Below, in pieces: positions 12,835-34,446 of a DNA stretch of 64,000 nt; the first letter of the stretch is position 1; every line of letters starts with the position of its first letter. Source of the stretch: Caenorhabditis elegans (Eukaryota; Nematoda; Chromadorea; Rhabditida; Rhabditidae); NCBI RefSeq assembly GCF_000002985.6, contig NC_003282.8, positions 558,001-622,000 on the forward strand, given 5' to 3'. The notes beneath the pieces were generated by a model, which saw only the letters and a list, made by a program, of their open reading frames with translations, searched no databases and was not told the origin of the DNA. Made by a program: the position numbers and the translations under genes.

Positions 12835-14775
12835 TGTTGGTAAACTGAAAAAAGTGAAATTAGGCCTAAAATGATGATACTGACGCGAATGAAAGAATGA
12901 TAATAATGATAAGAAACGGCGATGTTTGATTAATACATTCAGAACTAGTCAAAGAACTAGTTTTAAATGAAAAAAAAAACTTTCCTAACAACGGTTAGTA
13001 ATAGTTTGAAATAGAGTTGTTGGCCAGAGAATTTTGAAAAATTGATTCATTAGCAGGCGAGAACCGCAAAAATTCAATTATACGCGGGCAGATCAGAAAA
13101 TGTAGATCAAAACTATGTTTGTTGGGGGGAGAGCAAATATGCGTAGATCAAAAGTTAATTTTATACGATCGACGTCGTAACAAAATTTAAGACCACTTTA
13201 ACGTATTTTCCTAGTGATTATTTTACTGGGGACCGTGTTAAATATTTTTAGTCTAATTTTTACCCTAACACTTACTATGAGCAGTTCAAATTGTAGCCAG
13301 ATGTCTATTTAACAAATCTGCATAGTTTCAGAAAACAGCTAGTTTTCAACTGGCAGATATTACCTAGAACACGTTCCATATTTTAAGTCATTATTTGTAA
13401 AAACAGTTCAGTGAATAACGTCCAGTTGGTAGGCTGTGTTGCAAATTCTGTCAACTTCATAATTTTGAGAAAATTAATTTTAAAAAACTAAAAAAAACAA
13501 AGCTAAAACGTTTTAAAAATGTCACGTTTCACGCTAAGGAACATGTTTTCTCGAATTTACGTTAGAAAATCCACATTTAGAAAAACACGTAAAAATTTTT
13601 TTTCATTTCACAGTCACTCAGTCAAGCGGACAACAAGGATCTGGAGCCGGAAAACAGACGATAAGTAGGCAGGTAGGTAAGTAGGTATGCTAGGGCTATT
13701 ATACAACAAAATGGAAATAGTATTAGATGGAAACAATGTTTGCGTTTGAACACTAAATCTATTGGAAAAAGAAAATAATAATGGATAATTTTTGAAGTGA
13801 CAGAGCATTGGTAAGACGTGCACGAAAACAAAATTGATAATGACCAGATTGGATTTACCAACTTATTAGATAGGGGAAAAGAATCCCTAGTAAAAATTCA
13901 CTAGGAAAGACGTTAAAGTAGTCTTGGATTTTGTTGCGACGTCGATCGTAAAAAATTTTGATCTACACTTATTGATCTGGCCGCGTAAAGTCGTATTTGT
14001 GCCATTCTCGCTTGAAAGGCTGTGAAAGGCAAGAATTCAACCTTTTTCAACCTTTATTGGCATTTTGTATTTTCCCCATTTTGCCCCTCTACGATCATAA
14101 AATAACGTTTTTGTCTAGACCAATGGTATAGTAGTAGCATATTCACACGACGTTAAACGGAATAGAGTTTGTGGGTGTTTCACTTAAATAGATTGAAAAA
14201 ATGGTCCAAAACATAATTAATGTGACTTCTCAAAAACTTCCAAAAATGTTCTAGAGCTTAGAAATTTTTGAGAAGCCTCATTATGAAATTCGGTGGTTTT
14301 AATTCAGTTTTAGTCTTTTGAGCAAAATATCTACAAATTCTGTTCTTTTTTTAAAGTAGTCTTGGACTTTGAAACGAGACCTCTGTTAAAATAGATTTCA
14401 AAATCGATTTTTGGTGAGCCCATTCAGCATAAATGCGCCCTCATTTAAAGTCGTAGTAGTAAAATAAATACGTGTATAAAAGTATAAAAGCATAAATAAA
14501 TCTTAAAATTATTCGGAATTTCAGCTAAATTCCCAATCATTAGTTTGAGTTTAGCTTTACTTTTACTTCTAGACACATAACTAGCATGATTTTTTCTTTC
14601 CTTGTTTTAGTGACATCGCGGGCACTCCTCGAAACTAGGTCCGCAGAGTGAGCGTCGGTGTTTGCGGACACAGTCACCCTCTCTCCCACCTCTACACACT
14701 CACACCTTTGATTCATTCAAACAGTGCCCCCTCCCCCCGTGAGCAATCGTTTTAATGATATTTTGCAGCTGAAAA
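12835..14775. other. Divergent intergenic region between MARC-like gene and gex-2
   Basis: No coding sequence is recognised. The left and middle are occupied by an inverted-repeat element (separate entry, 13056-14017). The right 200 bases before gex-2 are pyrimidine-rich (CACCCTCTCTCCCACCTC near 14690) and end in TTTTGCAG at 14761-14768, seven bases before the gex-2 ATG, which looks like a trans-splice or 5'-UTR acceptor. Promoters for both genes must lie here. Confidence 0.5.
13056..14017. mobile_element. Non-autonomous DNA element with long terminal inverted repeats
   Basis: The left arm (about 13056-13228) is mirrored by the right arm (about 13889-14017). The inner arms pair GTAGATCAAAA, TACGATCGACGTCG and the CAAGACTACTTTAACGT-type core. 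The outer arms pair GCGAGAA, TACGCGG and CAGATCA with GTAGATCAAAA. The left arm carries an extra stretch of about 25 bases between its inner and outer parts. The interior of about 650 bases has no transposase-like frame, so this is a miniature or deleted element. A clear target duplication was not found. Confidence 0.7.
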
Positions 14776-25351
<10,576 letters not shown>

Positions 25352-25839
25352 TCTTCTTTTGATACTTCATTTTTCAAAGGTGCTTTTACTTTATGACTTT
25401 AATTTATTGTTATTATCATTATTATCATACACTCTACCCGTCTTGCCCTGTTTCATAAATTCCCCCTCCCAATTATTCAGTTTTAAACCAAAATTGATTT
25501 TTGATTTCATTCAGTTTTCTATTGAAATGTGTGTGTGTATTTATTTAACTATTATGGACAAAAAATGTTTTCACTGTATTACAGTTTATATAATTTTAAA
25601 ATCAAAAATCACGTGCTTGCTGGCTGGCCTAAATTAAATGCCCAGGGGACTAGAAAACTCCGTTTGCCAAAGCGCGGACGAGGAAAAATCCTCGGCCGTG
25701 TAATCTTCTCCGAGTTTCTGCGGGTTTTTCATAGATTTTGTTTTTGGTTTTGCCAATTTTTGTAGCTTTTTCACCAAATAAAAAATCTTGTCTATTTTCT
25801 AAAAAATATGCAAGAAAAACAGATTCGAAAAGAAAAAAA

Positions 25840-28800
25840 TTAATGTAATATCCGAGAGGAGCCCACCGGCGAGCACTTGGTAGATGCTGTGGCTTCTTCC
25901 TTCTTTCGATTTTCTGCTTCCTCTTGATTTTCCTTATGCTCTTGTATCGTATCATGTTGCTCCACGTCCTGCTTTTCTTCATTCACCACTATAACTCGCA
26001 CCTCTTGCGGATCTTGCGAACTTTCAGCTATAACCAGCTCCTCCGTCTGGCTTGGGCTCATTATATCAATCTTATTCGCATCCAGAGTCTCTGGTTCATC
26101 ATCAGAATTATCTTCTTCTTCTTCATCAGCGTCTTTCTGTGTATTATCTTTTTTCTTTGCATCTTCGTTATTCTTCTTATTTTTGTCATTCTTGTCATTA
26201 TCACCCTTAGCCTCCACGTCCTCTTCCTCCACCTCCTCCTCTTCGGGAGTGATTTTCTCTCCACTAACGCAGCACATCAGACAGCAGACACGAGTGGACT
26301 TTCGCGTACGGAGCAATGATCGGAAGAGCATCCAATGAACGACAGGAGTTTGAGCTGCCACGTAACTATATGGAAAAAGATATACTTCTGGATCCAGACA
26401 AAGCTCTTCTTCTTCGCTTGCGACAGAAAACAATGCTATGAACATTGCAAACAACATCGCCTGGAAATTTTTATTGTATTACGGGAACATCAAATTCTGA
26501 AAATGCGTATTGCACAATATATTTGACGCGCAAAATATCTCGTAGCGAAAACTACAGTAATTCCTTAAATGGTACTGTACCCTTTGTGTCGATTCACAAG
26601 ATCGATTTTTGAAAATATTTCATTTTCAAAAAGTGACAGCGATATTCCATTTTTCTTCCGTTTCTTCGTAATACTTGCTCAAAAAAAATTCTATCGATAA
26701 ATTAGACAGAAGCGATTCAGTAGTCATTTAAAGAGTTACTCTACTTTTCGCCTCGAAACATTTTGCGCGTCAAATATGTTGCGCAATACGCAATCGCAGA
26801 ATTTTCAGTTGCCGTAATATAATGTGAAACAAAAAGTTTTGATATATTTGAACACTCGTAACTTTAAAAACTGGAATTTTTTTCTACAATTTTTACCCAA
26901 ATTTTCCTTTTTTCAAACAAAAAAATCTCCAAATTGGTTTTTCTTTTTGCAGAATTTTAGTGGTTTTGAGGTGAAAAACCCAGTAGATTTTTATAGAGTC
27001 TTTATGAAAATCTGACAAAAAAAAGTTACTTTAAAAAAATTTTCTGCATCAAAAAAGTGTGTGTTTTTTTTTTTTTTTTTAATTGTGTTTATGTCTGTTT
27101 TATTGATAATTTTTATGGTTTTAAGGGTTTTAATTTAATTTAATTTTCTTTTTTTCCACGAAAAAAATTTCAGAAATTGGGTATTTTTTAACAGATTTTT
27201 ATTGTTTTTTGGGTTGAAATGAAAACGCAGAAGCTTTTTGGAACTTCGCAATTTAAAAGAAAATCTGGAAAAAGTGCACAAAAATTGTACATTCTGGGAC
27301 AATTTTTTAAATGTTTAGAGAATATCTGAAAAATTAATTGTTGTGAAAAATCGTTTGTTTTTTTCAAAAAAAATTGCTTCGAGATTAGTGTTTCCTGAAT
27401 TTTAATGATATTAAGGGATTTTAAACACTTACAGCTTGAAAAACAATAGGTTTTGACACTTTATCCAGCGTAGTTGGTCCATTAGGTCCACACTTTTCCA
27501 CATTATACACGGATTGTCGAGATAGATTTTTTCTTGCAAAATAAAATAGAAATGATGTGATTAGGGGAACAATAATGTCATACATGTCTACCTAAATAAT
27601 TTATTTATTTTAATTTTTTAATTTTTTTTTTAATTCCAAAAAAAATATAAACTTCCGACTAACATGAAAACGGTCTGGATACTTTGGGCTGTTGGCATCA
27701 AGCACTGCAAAATAAAAGTATTCCCTGAGAAATGAATAACCAAATACGAAAATGGTCATGGCAACACATAAAATTACTTGAACCGGTCTGAAAAATGTAT
27801 TTTCGTAATTTTGGTACCTAATGAGAATAGTCAAGATAGGCAAATTTAAAAATTTGGCAATAAAAAACGGAAGCCCTAAAATGTGGCTCCGCACAGTTCT
27901 TGGCGGTGGCATGTGCGGAGCCAAGTTTTTTTTAAAATTTGCCTATCTTGACTACTTTTGCTGTCTGGAGTCGAGTTTTAAAAATTAATTTTTGTAACCT
28001 AAAAAAGCCTAGAAATATGGTGAATTGTTGCTTTGTGCACTTACTCCTCGTGTAGCAATGGAATACCATAATCCGAATGTGTGGTTATCTGTTGTAGACA
28101 AAGAATTCCAATTGCCGGGGACACAACTCTATTTATCGAAGCTGCCAAGGATCTTGTGATGTATGTGGTGAAGAAAGTGTCTTGAATGTTGGCAACGGTT
28201 GAGTTGGAATCGTTAGAAAATGATCTTGAAAGATCCCTGAAATTTGGGGAATTGGGGAATTTTGTAGACGAATTTTGTGAGAAATTGGGGATGATTTTCA
28301 AAAAAAAACTTTTTGAAAACAAATTTTTTTTGAAAATTTTTTGGTTGAAAAGTTGCTTTGAAAAATTTGATTTCGCATTTGGCATCCAAAAAAATTATGG
28401 AAATTTTTGGCTCCAAAACTGTGAAAATAATTGTCTTCAAAATTTAGCTGGATTCAAATTTTGTTTTCAAATAGCCCAGTACTTTGGTAATTTCTTGAAA
28501 TTTTTTTTAAAGCTGGAGTATCGCCAGAGGGGATTTTGTCTAAATACACGTATAATGATTCAAAACGACCGAATATCATAATAAAACGCTCCAAAAATTT
28601 TTAGATTTTTCCTAATTTCCGGTCAGCCAAAATTTTGAAAAATATAAGCTTTTGCGAAAATCCAAAGCAATGTCGCATGTTCCAACCCTTACAATGTTTT
28701 AATACAGATTATTAAAATAGAATTAAAACATAAAAATGTATGAAAAAACCTTTTTTTTTCAGTTGACTTCTAAAATTATGAGTGGCAAAAACTGAGCAAT

Positions 28801-29813
28801 TGACACTTTTTGACAGTAGGTAAAAAACTTTCAAACATTTTTTGAAAAGTTTTATTATGATATTCGGTCATTTTGGCACCATTGGAGTAGTTTTTAACAT
28901 AAAAATTAAAAAAATTAACCACTTTCCCCAAATCCAACTTTAAGTCATAAAAATGTTTCTGGTTGTACATAAATTGCCAGATCTTAAATGAAAAAAAACT
29001 TACGCCTGATACTCGGCAAAATGAATAGGTCCAGATAGACATGCAACAATGGAAAGGTACCATATAAAAATGAATCCAGGAAGGTGCTGCTCCCTGGTTG
29101 CTCGGCTAATCCTAATATAAATTGTCCGTGGAACATAGTACACAAATGTTGCCATTACCAGATAACATGCTGTCATGAAATACGAAGAATGATTGTATTC
29201 CAAATTTAGATTTATTCCATTCTCCCTTTTTAAAAGATAAAAACTGTAAGGATTGGTATAGATCTCATCCACGTTGCTTGAGCTCGCAGTCTGAAAAAAA
29301 AGAAGTTTTTCCATATTTTTTGAAATTGGAAGGGAAAATTGGATTTAAAAAATACTTACATCATTTTTAGTTGTGTAATTTTTAACAAGTTCCAAAAGTT
29401 TTTCAACATCAAGTCCCGAGGATGAATTTGAGTCGATTGTTCTGAAAAATTGTCGAAAAAATGGAAAGCTGGCAAAAAATTCTGCGAAGTGTCCAGCAGA
29501 AAACATATTATACATATACATTGAATGAAAATCAAAATGCAATACTCTAAACTTTTCTTTTAATTTTCAGACAGATTTTGGTAATTTACCGAGTATCCCA
29601 GAAATGTCAAAATATGAAAATTTTAAAACGTTTCAATAAAATCGACTTTCAAAAATTTTTTTTTGATTTTCCCAACAAGCTTTATAAAATGCTTCAGAAA
29701 TCAAGAAATTGAGTTTTTATTTCAAAATCTAATTCTATATGAAAAACTCACATATTAATGAAAAACTCTGTCGAGTTGTCCGAATTTAGCAACAGGTCTT
29801 CAATTTGTGACAT
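25840..29813 (-). CDS. Multi-pass membrane protein A (7 TM segments, acidic C-tail), paralogue of the next gene
   Basis: Seven exons: 29813-29752, 29441-29360, 29290-29004, 28236-28045, 27787-27664, 27591-27433 and 26460-25840, closing to 508 residues. About seven hydrophobic segments are visible, including YFMTACYLVMATFVYYVP, FIFIWYLSIVACLSGPIHF, VQVILCVAMTIFVFGYSFL and SYVAAQTPVVHWMLFRSLL. A Cys-rich juxtamembrane stretch (CCLMCCVSG) follows the last segment, then about 130 residues dominated by Glu, Asp, Lys and Asn. It shares intron positions and the motif RQSxYxxxxxGPNxPxTLDxxSK with the upstream gene at 31112-34446, so the two arose by duplication. I do not recognise a named family; receptor, channel or scaffold are all possible. 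The gene converges with gex-2, with 488 bases between stops. Confidence 0.85.
26477..26819. mobile_element. Palindromic interspersed repeat (TATTACGGGAAC ends) in gene A intron 6
   Basis: The left arm (26477-about 26570) starts TATTACGGGAACATCAAATT and is mirrored by the right arm (about 26720-26819) ending GTTGCCGTAATA. Both arms share TGCGTATTGC, ATATTTGACGCGCAAAAT and the AGTAATTC/TTTAAATG region. This is a very common C. elegans repeat type. It has no coding capacity. Confidence 0.75.
27830..27952. mobile_element. TA-flanked foldback element in gene A intron 4
   Basis: The terminal inverted repeat GTCAAGATAGGCAAATTT (27830-27847) is mirrored at 27935-27952, with TA immediately outside both ends, the duplication expected for Tc1/mariner-type insertion. 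An inner hairpin pairs GTGGCTCCGCACA with TGTGCGGAGCCA. At 123 bases it is a miniature element. Confidence 0.75.
28630..28905. repeat. Relative of the gex-2 intron 4 element, carrying an empty insertion site
   Basis: This stretch in gene A intron 3 aligns by eye with about 16488-17075 in gex-2 intron 4. It shares ATGTCGCAT, AATTAAAACATAAAAA, ATTATGAGTGGCAAAAACTG and CACTTTTTGACAGTA in the same order. At 28768-28775 it reads TTCTAAAA where the gex-2 copy has TTCCAAAA, a 309-bp insertion, and TTCCAAAA again. Confidence 0.75.
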
Positions 29814-31111
29814 CACTGTCAGAATTTGTTAAGGAAAATTGAAAGAAAATTTCAAAGCTGGTTAGAGACTCCATATTTCCAGGTGCTTTTCCGGAGTGTC
29901 ATAAGAGTTAATTAAAAAATAGCAAATGTTAAGTGCGAAGACTCTGCTGTGGTTTAGACGTTGGCTTAGATGATCGAAAATCACCAATATATGGGAGGAG
30001 CTTATTATTGATTTTTAATATCGATTTTTATGTTTGTTAGTTGTGTTTGAATTTATTTGGTAAATGTTTTTGACCAAAGTACAAAACTTTTTAAATTTTT
30101 GTTCCAAATTGAACAAGCCTACATTCCTACATTTCTCTTTAGATCAAAAAGTTGGAATAAGATATAAAAGATTTAAATTAAAATTTTTTATCAAATTTTT
30201 CAAAAAAAATCCAATAATTAGGTAGAAGCATACATATTAATGAGAGATTCCGATTGCGACATCACTTTTAGAATTTGGTCTTGAAACTATTAGAGTTTGG
30301 AAAAAGAATACTTCAGAAAAAAGCGGTATTACGTATTCAACTTTTTTCAGGTGCTTTTCTCAAAGTGTCTATGTAATTTCGAAAACGTCAAAAATGTAGT
30401 AAAAACCTTTCTTAAGGGTTTCTGTTATGGATAGCAGAGAATCGATTGGAAGATCAATAAATAATGCCAAAAAAATAGGCGGAGTCTATTATTGATTTTT
30501 GGAATGTGAAGTTGAAAAATAGGATTTTATCCCAAACTAAATTCCAACAAGATATTTTGTCGTAGGCAGGTACGCTTTTTCTGGAAACTTTCATCTCGGT
30601 TTTACAATAAAATTACAATACTTTGATATTTCAACTGAAAACTCCTAACCTCTTCAATAACAATTTGAGTTGTGACGTAGCTAGTCGATAATCACAAAAA
30701 CTACATTTTTCGCAGGTGATTTTTTCATCAAGTGTGACCCCCTGAAACCTTAAAATCTCGAAAATGTGCCGGGCTACTGTAACTGGGAATTGTTTCAAAG
30801 ATCATACTATATGTCTGTTTACTTGGTAGTTTGTGGTTTGCAGCCGACATCGATCGGGGTCTGTGATGAACCGTTGCTGTAATTTATGTGATTGCCAACC
30901 TCGATGGATGTCGGCTGCGCGTTTACCATTTTTTTTAACCTACAAAGGACATCCGTATAAATTTGAAGAACGAACTTTGAATATGCTTTAAACTGGGAAA
31001 AATCGATCTAAAACTTTTCAAAACAATTTGAAAAAATAATGTTTATTTGGTCGAATCAAAAATAAATATATGGTATGCACAATAATCTGCATTTCAGTAA
31101 TACCTTTCGCT
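29814..31111. other. Region between the two paralogous membrane-protein genes
   Basis: Contains a degenerate second copy of the gene A start region (about 30225-30510, see the separate entry), an inverted repeat pairing GCAGCCGACATCGATCGGGG with its worn mirror near 30892-30912, and, at 31042-31047 on the minus strand, AATAAA for the upstream paralogue. The rest is AT-rich with no coding signal. Confidence 0.55.
30234..30262 (-). other. Possible alternative or relic first exon of gene A
   Basis: On the minus strand, ATG at 30262-30260 opens a short frame reading MSQSESLIN, followed by AT and then GTATGC. The known first exon of gene A reads MSQIEDLLLNSDNSTEFFIN, followed by AT and GTGAGT. 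Start, end and phase are shared, with an internal loss of about 33 bases. The flanks (ACATCACT, CAGGTGCTTTTC, TATTATTGATTTTT) are also shared with 29750-30010. It could be an in-phase alternative promoter exon or a decaying duplicate; the sequence alone cannot decide. Confidence 0.45.
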
Positions 31112-34100
31112 TTAACTTATATGAATCTTATTATGATCCAGCGTTTCAGCAGTATTCTCTTTTCCATTTTCCTCATCCTCGTGGTCTTCATGCTTCTCAC
31201 TCGGCTCATTGGTCTTTGGATGTCCATTCATATCAACATTTTCAGCGGAACCGACTTGATCTCCCGAGCTACAGCACACAAGAAAACAAATCCGTTTCGA
31301 TTTGCGAGAACGGAGTAGCGATTTGAAGAGGAAGAAAATTGGGATTGGGGTTTGGGCTGTGATGAAGAAATAGTATGTGTCGTTAGATTTACGTGGATCA
31401 AAATTTAATTCTTCGTCCTCTGAAAAGCTCATGAAACTTGCAAAGACTGCAACACCAGCCATGATCTGAAAATAAAATTTAAAAAAAAACGATTTTTAAA
31501 AAGGGAAAAAATGATTTTTTTCAACGGCATTCCTTAAAAATGTTACCACTTGAAAGATCACGACTTTCGAAATACGATCCAAAGTGTTTGGTGCATTTGG
31601 TCCAGTTCTGTCGGCTTCATAGGTTGACTGACGGTTTACCGCCTGTCTCGCATAGAAAAATATGACGGCAGTGACGAATGGAGCAGCGGCATCGTAAATA
31701 TCCAGCTGAAAAATTATTTTCAAAATAATAAAAGCTTTATGAAGGCTTACATGAATTGGATCTACGACGTTATCCTTGTGAACTACCATCAAGAAGTCGT
31801 GAAATTTGAAGAAGGTGTATCCGAACGTGAGACCAGTCATCAGAGCACAGTAGAAAAGTTGGAAAAAGCTGAAATACGCCAATATTGAAAAAAAAACTAA
31901 AAAAATGATTTGATAAAAATGACAAGTTTGCTTACATGTTTTGGAAAACATTAAAATTTGGATTACATAATCCGACTTGTTGCAAGCAAACCAATGCGAT
32001 GATCGGACCAATAATGCGATTAACCGATGCACAAAAAGCTTTCAGGACAAACGGTGTGAAATGATCCGGTTCGATAATTTCCGCGTTTGGTTGTCCAAAA
32101 ATTAATGTGTCCCACATCTCGGTCGCCTCATTGTGAGTCAGTTTGCTAAAAAAAAGTGTTTAGTTGATGGGGTACCAGATGTGCCAGCTACAGTACTCAT
32201 ACAGTTCCCAAGGGGTACTGTAGAGGTACTGTAGGAGCTCCATCGTGCTATGGTATGGGGACTGCAGAGTTATTGTGAAGGTACCGGAGAGGCATTTTAG
32301 AGGTACCGTAGGGTGTACAGTGGGGGAGCTGTAGGCGTACTGTAGGATTACTGTATAGATAATACCGAGGCAATGTAGGGATAATGCGGGTACTTGAGGT
32401 GAACTGTAGGGTACCGTAGGAGTTGGGGTCATAGCTGTGCGGCTCCTGGAAAAAGTCGGCTCTCGGCTCGCGCCAAACACCCAGTTCCACATTGTTCCGC
32501 ACAACCCTGGTTGGGGTGATCTAGGAGTACTGTAGAAGTACTGTAGGATTATCATAGGGATACTTTGGGGGTACTGTAGGAAAATTATAAGAGTACTCTA
32601 AAAGTACTTTAGGGGTACTGTAAAACCAAAAAAATCATTGCTCAACAGGGGTGGGCGGCTAACCGTTTTTTTTCGGCTAACTGCTAATTCGGCTATTAAT
32701 CGCCCACCCCTGTTGCTCAATTTTAGCAGCTCATAACACAGTTGCCTTTTGTTTTCTCTTTGAAAAAATTTAACTGACAAAATATTTGTTATGTATTTCT
32801 CTGAATTTTTCTACTAAATTTTTTGTCTGATATCCGTAAGACTATAAGCTGTCAAAGTGTAGTTTTGCACAATCCATAAACTTACTAAAACGCAGAAGCC
32901 ATATGTACCACAGCTCCAACGCATGCAATTGCAGACAAATACAAAATCGGGAAGAACCATGCGTGCTTGCAATCCTTCTGTACGTGGGCTAGCCTGAAGT
33001 AGACCATCCGGGGAATGTAGTAGAAAAACGAGACCATGATAAGACTTGAGGCAATTATTAACGGAATACTGTGCGTGTAGCTTTCATTCAAATCACCCGG
33101 TTCACGTGTGTCAAGAAGCTCACTCAGATCTGATAAGTCTAGTCCAGTTGACATATCGTCAAGGTCCGGAAGTGTACGATTTCGGTGGGATCCCCATGAA
33201 CCCCAACGGGATGTGCTGTTGCTGATGCTAGAATCAGTCGAATTATCATTGTCTTTGAGAAAAGTGCCAGTGTGCTTCTGCAACATATCCGTAAGAATGT
33301 CGGTATGGTTTTGAAAATCTGTCGCGTTATGATCCTCGTTGAGTTGTTCTTTCTGCAAAATTGCACTCGGAATTGGCCCAATAATCATGAAGAAACTAAC
33401 CACCAATTTCTTGATTTGAAGAGAATCCTCATTGGTTGCGTTTGGGTTCAGTCTTACTAGGTCTCCGGCTATGTTGGCCCACGCGTCTTTTGCTCTGAAA
33501 TTACATTTTAAAGCGGTTTTTGGTTTTGAGTACGGTAGGGGTACTGTAGGACTACGGTAGGGGTACTGTAGGGGCGTTGTAAGGCTGTTGTTGGGCTATT
33601 GTAGGGGCATAGTGAAAATCGTTAGGGGTACTTTAGGGATACGGAGAGGGTACTATAGTAGTACAGTAGAGATATGGTTAGGGTACTGTAGAGGTACTGT
33701 AGAAGTACTGCCGTTGGGTGCTACTGGAATACTGCAGAGGAATAATGTAGGGGTACAAAAGGGTTAAGGTTGAGCTACAATAGGGATACGATTGGGGTAC
33801 TGTAGGGGTACTGCAGTTGCAGTACTGTAGCGGTATTGTAGGGGTACTGTAGAGATGCCGTGAGGAGACTGTAGGGGTATTTTTTAAAATTAAGAGATCA
33901 AATCTGCTTTAAGAAAAAATCAAAATTTTAAGTATGACAGGTGGTTATTTTGTAATTGGTTCGGCAACCGATTACCGTAGACCTGTTTCAGAAAAAAAAC
34001 TTGACTAACCCTTCAGTATCTTTATTTTTAGCTTTCTTCATCAAATTCGAAAAACTGTTTATCAATTTCAGCGAATCCTGAAGCTCCTTGGCCGAAATCT

Positions 34101-34446
34101 GTCTGGAAAATGAACGAATTTAAAAAAATTAGATTTTACTACTCTTGGTGAAACCCGCTTTTTATTCGGCCTAGATTTTCCTGTAATTTCTAGTGATTCT
34201 AGCTACACACGGGCGTAGCTAGAATCAGAATTTTCTAAAAGTCAGGGCAATACGGCTCAAATTATTTTTATAACTTTTTGAAATTTCTGTACGTAACAAT
34301 GAACTATGTACATATTTTTTTAAAAAATCAGTGACTTACCCTCCTCCACCAGCTTGACCATGACCTCCTCCATGACCTCCTCCGAGTCCTCCAGCACCTC
34401 CGCCACCTCCAATTCCTTTCAAGCTTCCGAGGCTGCTGAGATCCAT
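31112..34446 (-). CDS. Multi-pass membrane protein B (about 8 TM segments, Gly/His-rich N-terminus)
   Basis: Seven exons: 34446-34340, 34102-34010, 33494-32886, 32145-31936, 31868-31751, 31705-31547 and 31465-31112, closing to 549 residues. The N-terminus is a Gly/His run (GGLGGGHGGGHG). A hydrophobic segment VVSFFMIIGPIPSAIL, absent from gene A, precedes a glycosylation-prone Asn/Thr/Ser region; seven more segments match gene A in order. Exon 6 is 159 bases in both genes and encodes DIYDxxxPFVTA, then RQSTYEADRTGPNAPNTLDRISK. The tail is short and acidic after a CFLVCCSSG motif. No named family recognised. AATAAA at 31042-31047 (minus) is a likely polyadenylation signal. The gene is divergent from the SH2-kinase gene. 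Confidence 0.86.
32195..32640. repeat. GGGGTACTGTAG repeat tract in gene B intron 3
   Basis: Many imperfect copies of (G)GGTACTGTAG(A/G), 12-20 bases apart, spanning most of the intron 32146-32885. A second tract of the same unit fills 33530-33875 in the preceding intron. The unit contains GTAC palindromes. Open frames through it are low-complexity artefacts. Confidence 0.75.
32646..32712. mobile_element. 67-bp hAT-like miniature element with exact 8-bp target duplication
   Basis: The ends CAGGGGTGGGCG (32646-32657) and CGCCCACCCCTG (32701-32712) are exact reverse complements, flanked by TTGCTCAA at 32638-32645 and 32713-32720. The interior is GGCTAAC/CGGCTA-type sequence able to fold. Its ends resemble those of the element at 16621-16929 (CAGGGGTGTGCGG), so one transposase could have moved both. 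Confidence 0.85.
33530..33875. repeat. GGGGTACTGTAG repeat tract in gene B intron 2
   Basis: The same unit as the tract at 32195-32640, here about twenty imperfect copies (GTAGGGGTACTGTAGGGGT and variants with TAC, TAT or TTG). The two tracts sit in consecutive introns of one gene, on either side of exon 3. Confidence 0.75.
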
